Shown here in pieces: positions 6,547-13,526 of a stretch of 21,858 nucleotides of DNA (position 1 is its first letter; every line of letters begins with the position of its first letter). Origin of the DNA: Gemmiger_A avium (lineage in GTDB: Bacteria; Bacillota; Clostridia; Oscillospirales; Ruminococcaceae); contig DXFE01000085.1 in the NCBI GenBank assembly GCA_019114585.1, positions 1 to 21,858 of the forward strand, written 5' to 3'. A program made the translations under genes and the position numbers. The notes beneath the pieces were generated by a model. It was not told the origin of the DNA. It made no database searches and was given only the letters and a program-made list of their open reading frames with translations.

Positions 6547-7872
6547 ATGGAACTGACCCTGAGCCCGGCGGCCGCCGGGGTGCTGGCCGGGCTGGAAGCG
6601 GCGGGCTTCCGGGCCTGGGTGGTGGGCGGCTGCGTGCGGGACGCGCTGCGGGGCGAATCCCCCCACGACTGGGACGTGTGCACCGACGCCCGCCCCGAAC
6701 AGGTGGCCGCCTGCTTTGCCCGCACCCTGCCCACCGGCCTTGTGCACGGCACCGTGACGGTGCTGTGGGAGCACACACCGGTAGAGGTGACCACCCTGCG
6801 GGCCGAGAGCGGCTATTCCGACGGGCGGCGGCCGGATCATGTGGAGTTTGTCACCGACCTGAACCAGGACCTGGCCCGGCGGGATTTTACCGTAAACGCC
6901 ATGGCCTGGAACCCCCGCACCGGGCTGGCTGATCCTTTTGACGGCCGGGCCGATCTGGCGGCGGGGGTGCTGCGGGCGGTGGGGCAGCCGGAAGCCCGCT
7001 TTGCCGAGGACGCGCTGCGGATTTTGCGGGGGCTGCGGTTTGCCGCCCGGCTGGGCTTTGCCATCGACCCGGCCACCGCCCGGGCCATGGAGCGGCAGGC
7101 CCCGCGCCTGCGGGCCATCGCGCCGGAGCGGGTGCAGGCCGAACTGGACGGCCTTGTGCTGGGGGCGGCGGCGGAAGAGGTGCTGGCCCGCTGGCCCGCG
7201 GTGCTGGAACCGGTGCTGCCGGAGATTGCCCCGGCGGTGGGCTTTGGCCAGCACAACCATCACCATTGCCTTGACGTGTGGGGGCATACCGCCCGGGCGG
7301 TGGGGTCGGCGGCGGCGGACCGGGCGGTGCGGCTGACCATGCTGCTGCACGATTTGGGCAAGCCGGATTGCTTTTCCCGGGGGCCGGACGGGGTGGGTCA
7401 TTTTTACGGCCATGCCCAGCACAGCGCCGAACTGGCCCAGACCATCCTGACCCGCCTGCGGTACGACAACGACACCCGGGACCGGGTGGTGCGGCTGGTG
7501 CGGCTGCACGACGCGCCGCTGCCGGTGGAGGAAAAAACCGCCCGGCGGCTGCTGAACCGGCTGGGCGAGCGGGACGCCCGGGCGCTGATCGCGGTGCACC
7601 GGGCGGATACCCTGGCCCTGGCCCCCGCCTGGCATGATCGGCTGGCGGAGCTGGACGCGCTGGAAACCCTGCTGGATGAGCAGCTGGCACAAGATGCCTG
7701 CTTTTCCCTGCGTCAGCTGGCGGTGAACGGCCGGGACGTGCTGGCCGCCGGGGCGGCCCCCGGCCCGGCGGTGGGCCGGGCGCTGGACGCGCTGCTGCAG
7801 CGGGTGCTGGCGGGCGAAATCCCCAACGACCGGGCGGTACTGCTGGCGGAACTGAAAAATCTGATTCAATAA
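6547..7872 (+). CDS. cca: CCA-adding tRNA nucleotidyltransferase (HD-domain type)
   Basis: This enzyme adds or repairs the 3'-CCA end of tRNAs from CTP and ATP without a nucleic-acid template. The 441 residues start with the nucleotidyltransferase head: VGGCVRDAL (26-34) followed by the catalytic pair D41/D43 in HDWDVCT. Next comes RRDFTVNAMAW (111-121), then the RNA-binding region with RFAEDALRILRGLRFAARLGF (151-171). The C-terminal half holds an HD phosphohydrolase-like domain with WGHTARAV (245-252) and LLHDLGKPD (266-274), as is common in clostridial CCA enzymes. The ATG at 6547 follows a very strong AGGAGGGGG site by six bases. It is a single-gene unit ended by the hairpin at 7871-7906. 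Confidence 0.95.
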   Translation: MELTLSPAAAGVLAGLEAAGFRAWVVGGCVRDALRGESPHDWDVCTDARPEQVAACFARTLPTGLVHGTVTVLWEHTPVEVTTLRAESGYSDGRRPDHVEFVTDLNQDLARRDFTVNAMAWNPRTGLADPFDGRADLAAGVLRAVGQPEARFAEDALRILRGLRFAARLGFAIDPATARAMERQAPRLRAIAPERVQAELDGLVLGAAAEEVLARWPAVLEPVLPEIAPAVGFGQHNHHHCLDVWGHTARAVGSAAADRAVRLTMLLHDLGKPDCFSRGPDGVGHFYGHAQHSAELAQTILTRLRYDNDTRDRVVRLVRLHDAPLPVEEKTARRLLNRLGERDARALIAVHRADTLALAPAWHDRLAELDALETLLDEQLAQDACFSLRQLAVNGRDVLAAGAAPGPAVGRALDALLQRVLAGEIPNDRAVLLAELKNLIQ

Positions 7873-7906
7873 AAAACAGGCGTGCCGCCCGGCACGCCTG
7901 TTTTTT
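7871..7906. terminator. Intrinsic terminator of cca, usable on both strands
   Basis: A 16-base-pair perfect stem (7871-7886 with 7891-7906) has a GCCC tetraloop. The outer six pairs are A-T, so the plus strand ends in TTTTTT and the minus strand does too. It terminates cca and can also stop the convergent 8045-10633 transcript. The stem begins inside the cca stop codon. Confidence 0.9.
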
Positions 7907-7927
7907 CTGCGCTGTGCGCAGAAAAAA
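7901..7927. repeat. Perfect 12-bp inverted repeat next to the cca terminator
   Basis: TTTTTTCTGCGC (7901-7912) and GCGCAGAAAAAA (7916-7927) are exact complements with a TGT loop. Its left arm is the T-run of the cca terminator, so the two hairpins compete for the same six bases. T precedes and A follows the G+C core, so it is not itself a terminator on either strand. Confidence 0.6.
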
Positions 7928-7941
7928 CGAGAATATTGCAA

Positions 7942-7982
7942 GTGGGAGAGGGCCCTGATGGTCCTCTCCCACACCCTCTCCC
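7942..7982. repeat. Hairpin with alternative pairing partners
   Basis: GTGGGAGAGG (7942-7951) pairs perfectly with CCTCTCCCAC (7963-7972), extended by a G-T and two more pairs to a 5-base loop. The part GGGAGAGGG (7944-7952) pairs equally well with CCCTCTCCC at 7974-7982. Two mutually exclusive structures are therefore possible. Confidence 0.55.
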
Positions 7983-8044
7983 CTTTCGGTAAGAAAAGAG
8001 AGAAGCTTTTTCTGCACGCCTGTTTTGTATTGTTGGCAAGGGAA

Positions 8045-10633
8045 TCAGCAGGTGGCGCCGCCCTTCAGGTGCTTCTGGGCCGCCAGGTTTTCCTGCTTGC
8101 GGGCCAGCAGATCGTCGCTCAGCAGCTGTTCCTGCACCGACTCAAAGCCCAGCCGGGCGATGGTGTCGGCAAAGCGCTCGCCGGTGATGCCCTGTTCGCG
8201 GAAGAGCAGGATGGCCTTCTCCACCACGTTCAGCACCTCTTCCTTGCTGGTGAACACCTTGTCCAGCGCGTGGCCCTGGGCCACCTTCTTGCCCCAGCGG
8301 CCGCCCACGTACACCTTGTAGCCGTTGGTCTCGCTGGTCAGCGCGCCGAAGGGGCACTTGCCCACGCAGCGGCCGCAGTGGTTGCAGGCGTCCGGGTCGA
8401 TCTGGATCTTGCCGTCCTTCATCTGGGCCACCTGGATGGGGCAGGCGCGCTCCACCTGGCAGACCTTGCAGCCGCGGCACTTGTCCGGATCGATCTGGGG
8501 TACCCGTTGGCCGATGATGCCCAGGTCGTTCAGATCGGGTTTGACGCAGTTGTTCGGGCAGCCGCCCACCGCGATCTTGAACTTGTGGGGCAGCTTTACG
8601 TCGTGGTAGCCGTGGTAGAACCGCTCGTGGATCTCCTCGGACAGGGCAAAGGTATCGATCAGGCCGTACTGGCAGGTCGTGCCCTTGCAGGACACCACCG
8701 GCCGCACCTTGCTGCCGGTGCCGCCGGTCTCCAGCCCGTACTGGGCCAGGTACTCCCGCAGCGGCTCAATGTTGGAGTAGGGCACGCCCTGGATCTCCAG
8801 GGTCAGGCGGCTGGTCATGGTGATGGCGCCGCTGCCGTACAGGGCGGCGGCTTCCGAGATGGCCCGGCTCTCCTCGGCGGTGATCTTGCCGTTGCGGGTG
8901 ATCACGCGGCCGTTGAAGCGGTCCGGGGTGTTCTTGTCGTGCAAAAAGCCCAGGGCCTTTACCCGGGTGATGTCCTCGGGGGAAACGGTGGTCTTGACAC
9001 CCTCCACCTTCACATCGTTGAAGAAGGTGGCGCCCTCCAGCACGCGGGTGTTGGTGTAGCCCGCGGCCATCAGACGGCGCTGCAGCAGATAGGCACGGCG
9101 GCCCTTGGCACAGACCAGCAGCAGCTTTTCGTCCTTGTCCAGCCCCTCCACCGGGCCGTTGACCTTGGTCAGGTCCACCCAGCGGGCGCCGGGGATGACC
9201 GGCTGGGCGTTGGCGTCCACCACCGTCCAGCCCTTGGCCTCGCCGGCGGCGTACTGGGCGGGGGTCATGCTGCACATGGCACCGCACAGCTTGTTGCCCA
9301 GCACATACACCGCCTGCACAAAGGGGTGAATGGCAGTGGAGAAAGGCGGCGCATAGGCCAGATCCAGCCCGTCCAGATCCTCCAGCCGGGCGTTCAGGGC
9401 GATGCCGGTCACCGCCACGTCGATCATCTTGTCCACCGCGCCGGGGCCCAGCACCTGGGCGCCCAGCAGCTTGTGGGTGGCCTTGTCCGCCACCAGCTTG
9501 GTCACAAACCAGGCGGAATCGGGATAGTAGTGGGCCTTGTCGTCGCTCACGGCCAGGGCGGTCTCCACATCGTAGCCCGCCTGCTTGGCCTGGGCCTCGG
9601 TCAGACCGGTGCGGGCGGCGTTCAGCCCGCCCGGCAGCTTCACCACGCCGGTGCCCAGCACGCCGGGATACCGCCCGGCCTCGCCCGCCAGCACCCGGGC
9701 CAGGGTGCGGCCCTCATAGTTGGCGGAGGAGCCCATGGCCGACCACTGGCGCTCGCCGGTGATGCGGTTCTTCACCATCACGCAGTCGCCCGCGGCGTAC
9801 ACGTCCGGCAGGCTGGTGCGCAGCCGCTCGTCCACCAGGATGGTGCCCTTGAACATCTCCAGGCCGGTGTCCGCCAGCCAGGCGGTGTTGGGGCGCACGC
9901 CCACGCTCAGCACCACCAGATCGGCGGGCAGGGTTCCGGCGGCGGTGCGCACGCCGGTGGCCGCGCCGTCCGCGGTGAGGATCTCCGCCACCTTTACGCC
10001 GGTCAGCACCCGCAGCCCGGTCTCCTGCAGCTGTTTGCGGGCAAAGGCGGCCATCTCCGGGTCCAGCACATTGGGCATGATCTGGCCCGCCATCTCGGCC
10101 ACCGTCACCGACACCTTCTTCTCCATCAGGTTTTCGGCAATCTCCAGGCCGATGAAGCCGCCGCCTACCACAACGGCCCGGCGCACCGGCTTCTCCTCCA
10201 CGTAGCGGCGCAGGCCCTCCGCGTCGTCGGGGGTGCGCAGGCAGTATACGCCCCGGCTCTCCACACCGGGCAGCGGCGGCACCGCCGGGGAGGCGCCGGT
10301 GGCGATCACGCAGGCGTCATAGGCAAATTCGCTCTCGGAACCGTCGCTCAGATCCCGGGCGGTCACAGTGTGGGCGGCGGCATCCAGACGGATGGCCTCC
10401 ATGCCGGTGCGCACCTCCACCCCGGTCAGCGCCGAATAGGAGGCGGGGGTGTTCACGATCAGCTGTTCCCGGCTGGGGATGGCCCCGCCCACGTAGTAGG
10501 GCAGGCCGCAGCCCGCGTAGGAAATGTCCTTGTCCTTGGCCAGGATGGTCACCCGGGCATCGGGAACCAGGCGCTTGAGCTTCGCGGCCGTTTTGGTGCC
10601 GGCCGCTACACCGCCGATAATCAGTACGTTCAT
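8045..10633 (-). CDS. Four-module sulfur redox protein: CoA-disulfide reductase-like, rhodanese-like, siroheme reductase-like, ferredoxin
   Basis: The product is 862 residues and has no signal peptide, so it is probably cytosolic. Module 1 (about 1-455) is a FAD/NAD(P)H disulfide reductase of the CoA-disulfide reductase type: FAD loop IIGGVAAGTKTA (5-16), single redox Cys42 in SYAGCGLPYY, NAD(P)H loop VVGGGFIGLE (155-164), AAGDC (280-284) and YAPPFSTAIHP (427-437). Module 2 (about 468-540) is rhodanese-like with candidate persulfide-carrying Cys508 in LLVCAKGRRA. Module 3 (about 572-710) is a sulfite/nitrite-reductase-like half with cluster/siroheme cysteines Cys649, Cys654, Cys692 and Cys696 (GGCPNNC). 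Module 4 has two 4Fe-4S motifs, CRGCKVCQVERACP (719-732) and CNHCGRCVGKCP (750-761). The ATG at 10633 follows AAAAGGAG; the longer frame lacks a site. Two-module CoADR-rhodanese proteins reduce CoA persulfides or polysulfides. The role of the added reductase part is inference. Confidence 0.9.
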   Translation of the reverse strand: MNVLIIGGVAAGTKTAAKLKRLVPDARVTILAKDKDISYAGCGLPYYVGGAIPSREQLIVNTPASYSALTGVEVRTGMEAIRLDAAAHTVTARDLSDGSESEFAYDACVIATGASPAVPPLPGVESRGVYCLRTPDDAEGLRRYVEEKPVRRAVVVGGGFIGLEIAENLMEKKVSVTVAEMAGQIMPNVLDPEMAAFARKQLQETGLRVLTGVKVAEILTADGAATGVRTAAGTLPADLVVLSVGVRPNTAWLADTGLEMFKGTILVDERLRTSLPDVYAAGDCVMVKNRITGERQWSAMGSSANYEGRTLARVLAGEAGRYPGVLGTGVVKLPGGLNAARTGLTEAQAKQAGYDVETALAVSDDKAHYYPDSAWFVTKLVADKATHKLLGAQVLGPGAVDKMIDVAVTGIALNARLEDLDGLDLAYAPPFSTAIHPFVQAVYVLGNKLCGAMCSMTPAQYAAGEAKGWTVVDANAQPVIPGARWVDLTKVNGPVEGLDKDEKLLLVCAKGRRAYLLQRRLMAAGYTNTRVLEGATFFNDVKVEGVKTTVSPEDITRVKALGFLHDKNTPDRFNGRVITRNGKITAEESRAISEAAALYGSGAITMTSRLTLEIQGVPYSNIEPLREYLAQYGLETGGTGSKVRPVVSCKGTTCQYGLIDTFALSEEIHERFYHGYHDVKLPHKFKIAVGGCPNNCVKPDLNDLGIIGQRVPQIDPDKCRGCKVCQVERACPIQVAQMKDGKIQIDPDACNHCGRCVGKCPFGALTSETNGYKVYVGGRWGKKVAQGHALDKVFTSKEEVLNVVEKAILLFREQGITGERFADTIARLGFESVQEQLLSDDLLARKQENLAAQKHLKGGATC

Positions 10634-10662
10634 GGTCGTTCTCCTTTTTGTTGTATGGATCA

Positions 10663-10688
10663 GCCGCCGGACAGGCTTGCCCGGCGGC
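10663..10688 (-). promoter_or_regulatory. Leader hairpin of the sulfur redox gene
   Basis: GCCGCCGG (10663-10670) and CCGGCGGC (10681-10688) form an 8-base-pair stem with a 10-base loop in the untranslated leader, about 30 bases before the ATG. No T-run follows, so it is not a terminator. A role in mRNA stability or control is possible but not shown. Confidence 0.4.
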
Positions 10689-10705
10689 GCAGGGATCATG
10701 CCTTT

Positions 10706-10733
10706 ATTATAGCGGATCTGCCGGAAAGTAAAA
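10706..10733 (-). promoter_or_regulatory. Promoter of the sulfur redox gene
   Basis: On the minus strand a consensus TATAAT (10711-10706) lies 16 bases after TTTTAC (10733-10728). Transcription would start near 10699, giving a leader of about 65 bases. The -35 is weak. Confidence 0.55.
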
Positions 10734-10756
10734 GGGGGAGTCCGGTTCTTTTGCGT

Positions 10757-10794
10757 CAAAAAAACGGGCGCGGGGCCGCTTGGGCCCCGCGCCC
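10757..10794 (-). terminator. Terminator of the hydrolase/dehydrogenase/kinase operon
   Basis: A 12-base-pair stem (10766-10777 with 10783-10794; arm GGGCGCGGGGCC) with a 5-base loop is followed on the minus strand by a run of seven T (10764-10758). It sits 12 bases after the cyclase stop codon. Confidence 0.9.
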
Positions 10795-10806
10795 CGCGCG
10801 AGGAAT

Positions 10807-11487
10807 TCAGTTGTCCCGCAGGCAGGCCAGGATGGTCACCGGCGCGCTGTCAATGCCCTCCACAAACAGGGGCATAACGAAAATCTTTTCCAGCCGGGCC
10901 GGATCTACCTGGGCCAGCGCCACGTCCTCGATGATCTGCACCGGCTGCCCCCCGTCCAGGCCCAGCATGATCTGATGGGCACGGATGCCGTCGGCCAGGT
11001 TCAGCGGCGAGGACAGGGAGATCCAGTCCATCCCCACCGCTTTCAGGTGAGGCCAGCGATCCACAATCAGCCGGGCGGCGGCGGCAGAGACGCAGGGCCC
11101 CCGGGAGGAGTAGCGCTGGTTATCCTGGGCGCGCACCGCTTCAAAGCCGCTGCGGATGAACAGCATGTCAGCCTTCTGCAGCGCCTCGTCGTAGGGCAGC
11201 AGATCCTCCGGGGTCACAGCCTCCCCTTCTCCTTTCGGGATATCCAGCAGCAGCGGCGCTTCCGACACAAAGGTGCTCAGGGGCAGCTGCCACAGCTGCC
11301 GGCCCTGGGGATTGAAATGATTGGGCCCGTCCATGTGGGTGCCGAAATGGTTGAACAGCTCCACCCGCCAGGTATTGCAGGCAGAATCGTTCTCGCCGAT
11401 CACCTCAAAGGGGGTGAGTTTCAGGGTCGGCGCGCCGGGAAAGGCGTGGTCACGCAGATTGAGCGGATGGGACAAGCACAGATACAT
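10807..11487 (-). CDS. Cyclase-family (kynurenine formamidase-like) metal-dependent hydrolase
   Basis: The product is 226 residues. The family signature HFGTHMDGPNHF (47-58) supplies the metal ligands His47, His51, Asp53 and His57. Further conserved elements are GMDWISL (152-158) and the C-terminal VQIIEDVAL (183-191). Known members (kynurenine formamidase KynB, isatin hydrolase and others) cleave amide or lactam bonds using Mn or Zn. Sequence alone does not fix the substrate here, and no tryptophan-degradation genes are nearby. The ATG at 11487 follows an AAAGGAGG site by nine bases. It is the last gene of a four-gene operon, 18 bases after the membrane hydrolase gene, and is followed by a strong terminator. 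The context (hydroxyacid dehydrogenase, acid-sugar kinase) favours a lactone or acid derivative, which is inference. Confidence 0.9.
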   Translation of the reverse strand: MYLCLSHPLNLRDHAFPGAPTLKLTPFEVIGENDSACNTWRVELFNHFGTHMDGPNHFNPQGRQLWQLPLSTFVSEAPLLLDIPKGEGEAVTPEDLLPYDEALQKADMLFIRSGFEAVRAQDNQRYSSRGPCVSAAAARLIVDRWPHLKAVGMDWISLSSPLNLADGIRAHQIMLGLDGGQPVQIIEDVALAQVDPARLEKIFVMPLFVEGIDSAPVTILACLRDN

Positions 11488-11505
11488 GGAACAGGCCTCC
11501 TTTAC

Positions 11506-13473
11506 TTATACGAACAGGATCGCGTTGGCGGTGGAAACGCTGACCAGGGTGGAGACAAACGCCATCAGGAATCCGCCCAGCCAGATGGTGCCGGTGCGCT
11601 CATAGGCCTTGCGCAGAACCACGGTGCCAATGGCCATCATGGGGATGAACGGAATGATCAGGCAGATGTTGACCCAGGCCCGGTTCATATACCAGGCCGC
11701 CACGCCGGTGGAGAAGAGCACAATGAACTGGATGGCCACCAGACCGATCAGGCCCAGGGTATTTACCGCTATACACATTGCGGTGTTGGTCCAGGGGCGC
11801 TTGACCTGATACCGGGCGCTCACGTTGACCATGAAGGACGCAGCCAGCCAGAAGACGGTCAGGAAGGGCACATAATGCCACCACAGGCGCAGGATGTTGC
11901 CGTCGGCAGCCCGTACGGCAAAGCTCCAGAACCGGAAATCGGTCTTGAAGAACCGGTCAGCAAAGAGCACGGTGCCATAGGCGGCCACCATCACCAGGAA
12001 GGCCAGCAGCGCAGCCTTGCCCAGGTCGGCCCAGCGGATGCGCAACCCTTCCCCAAAGAGCTTTTCGCCCTTTTCGCGGCCCGCAATCAGGCGTCCGATC
12101 ACATAGATCGCAATGGCCAGCACCGCGTTGATCACCGCCCAGACGATAATGGCGTTGGGGCCGGGCTGGGGGAAGAAGTCGGTGGAGTTGTTGGTGGCGG
12201 CGTTGGTGAAGATCATGCCGTAGGCGATGTCGGAAAAAGCGGGCATGACCGTCAGGCCGGGAATCACGGTGAGCAGCACCAGGCTGACTGCCATCACCGC
12301 CTTGCCGCGGCCGGTGGCGGGCAGGCTGTGGGCCGGGCCGGCAGACCGGGCCAGGCTGGCGAAGAAGGGCGTTTCCATCAGCAGGGTGGCCAGGGGGATC
12401 AGCAGCAGGAAGAACCCGGCCAGACCGACGGCATTGAATACCTCTTTCAGGAACCAGAGCTGGTTGTCCGCCGCGATGGGGTTGGGCGCGCCCAGGGTAT
12501 CCATAAAGAACTGGTTGGTGATGGAGGCGTTGGTCGCCGAGAAGAACTGCCACTGGTGGGAGGTGTTCGGGTTGTACACCACCCGCAGGGTGCCCTCGTC
12601 GATGCTGCCGTAGTACTTGCCGATCTCTACCTTTTCGTTGTTGTCCCAGCCGGACAGGGTCACGTCATTGTGGCCGTTGTCCGGGTTGATGGCGCTTTCT
12701 GCGGTCAGGGTGAAGGTGTCGGGCGAGGTGGTGTTGATGAAGAACTTGGCCTCGGGCGAAACGGTCATGTCCGGCCACTGATAGCCGTCCACCTTGGTCA
12801 CCTGTACGGTGGCGCCTTCGTCGTACCGGGCAAAGTTAATGCCCACGTTCACGCCGCTGGGCATATTGTTGAGCAGGTAGTGGTCCGGGAAGAAGGCCAG
12901 GATCAGCGCGCTGGAAACCTTGGTTTCGTAATCGCTTGCGTCATCCGGCTGGCCCACATATTCCAGGCCGTGCTCGTTGCGGCCGTAGGCGTCCAGGGTG
13001 AAGGCCACGTTGCGGCCGCCGGTGGAGTGACCGGTGATGCCGATGCGATCCGGATCAATGTAGTCGATGTTGTCGTGCACATAGTCCACCAGCTGCAGCA
13101 TGCCCAGGCCATAGTAGCTGCGGCTGTCATTGTAGGACACCGTGGTGCCGGAGGAACTGCCCGCGCTGTAGGTGTCCATATTGAAGACCACAAAACCCCG
13201 GCGGGCCAGCTCGATGGAGGTGATATCCTGCGTCTCCAGCGTGGCATGATAGCCGTGGCTGGTGATGACACAGGGGGCCGGATTGTCCTGGGTGGCGGTG
13301 GACGGACGGTGCACCAGCACCCGCAGGGTCTCGCCGTCCGGCATGGGGATACGTACGTCGGTAATGGTCACGTTGCCGAAATCGGTCTGGATCAGGCCGG
13401 CGCCGATGCAGCTTACCAGGATGAGCACCAGGGCCAGGGCGATCCACGCCATCGGGCGGTATTTCTTATTCAT
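11506..13473 (-). CDS. Alpha/beta hydrolase fused to a multi-spanning membrane domain
   Basis: The product is 655 residues. An N-terminal membrane anchor (about 9-28) is followed by an extracytoplasmic-looking alpha/beta hydrolase domain (about 30-330). This has the oxyanion-type SHGYHA (72-77), the nucleophile elbow ITGHSTGGR (146-154, Ser150) and candidate catalytic His306 in NTSHQWQF. The C-terminal half (about 343-655) contains some eight hydrophobic helices (near 345-365, 393-413, 440-462, 486-505, 532-550, 568-590, 600-620 and 629-650). The hydrolase part resembles peptidase-S9/dienelactone-hydrolase relatives; the membrane part is not recognised and could anchor it or act in transport. 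The ATG at 13473 is preferred to 13494 because AAAGGAG lies just before it. The gene follows the DUF1537 kinase gene by 53 bases in the same operon. Confidence 0.85.
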   Translation of the reverse strand: MNKKYRPMAWIALALVLILVSCIGAGLIQTDFGNVTITDVRIPMPDGETLRVLVHRPSTATQDNPAPCVITSHGYHATLETQDITSIELARRGFVVFNMDTYSAGSSSGTTVSYNDSRSYYGLGMLQLVDYVHDNIDYIDPDRIGITGHSTGGRNVAFTLDAYGRNEHGLEYVGQPDDASDYETKVSSALILAFFPDHYLLNNMPSGVNVGINFARYDEGATVQVTKVDGYQWPDMTVSPEAKFFINTTSPDTFTLTAESAINPDNGHNDVTLSGWDNNEKVEIGKYYGSIDEGTLRVVYNPNTSHQWQFFSATNASITNQFFMDTLGAPNPIAADNQLWFLKEVFNAVGLAGFFLLLIPLATLLMETPFFASLARSAGPAHSLPATGRGKAVMAVSLVLLTVIPGLTVMPAFSDIAYGMIFTNAATNNSTDFFPQPGPNAIIVWAVINAVLAIAIYVIGRLIAGREKGEKLFGEGLRIRWADLGKAALLAFLVMVAAYGTVLFADRFFKTDFRFWSFAVRAADGNILRLWWHYVPFLTVFWLAASFMVNVSARYQVKRPWTNTAMCIAVNTLGLIGLVAIQFIVLFSTGVAAWYMNRAWVNICLIIPFIPMMAIGTVVLRKAYERTGTIWLGGFLMAFVSTLVSVSTANAILFV

Positions 13474-13526
13474 GGTGGCTCCTTTCATGATCACTCACTC
13501 TTTATACGATACACAGAAAAATATTG

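Larger units (their letters stand above)
7892..8026. repeat. Intergenic repeat element with direct and inverted repeats
   Basis: The 13-base GCACGCCTGTTTT occurs at 7892-7904 and again at 8014-8026. TTTTTCTGC occurs at 7902-7910 and 8007-8015, and its complement GCAGAAAAA at 7918-7926. The piece between the direct repeats is about 110 bases and contains the hairpin at 7942-7972. The outline (short flanking direct repeats, short inverted ends, internal hairpin, no coding capacity) resembles a small non-autonomous repeat of REP or MITE type. It could equally be a local duplication of terminator parts. Confidence 0.45.

Noticed and set aside
7901..7927. Considered as an additional intrinsic terminator
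   Set aside because: On both strands the T-run lies before and the A-run after the G+C stem, so there is no 3' T-tract. The true terminator is the neighbouring 7871-7906 hairpin.
10634..10759. Longer N-terminus for the sulfur redox protein
   Set aside because: It would cross the TATAAT promoter; the FAD-binding fold begins directly after the ATG at 10633, which has its own AGGAG site.
7958..10975. Plus-strand open frame of about 1005 codons opposite the sulfur redox gene
   Set aside because: Composition is extreme in Gly, His, Gln and Ala with no domain, no ribosome-binding site and no promoter. It is a shadow of the real gene caused by high G+C.
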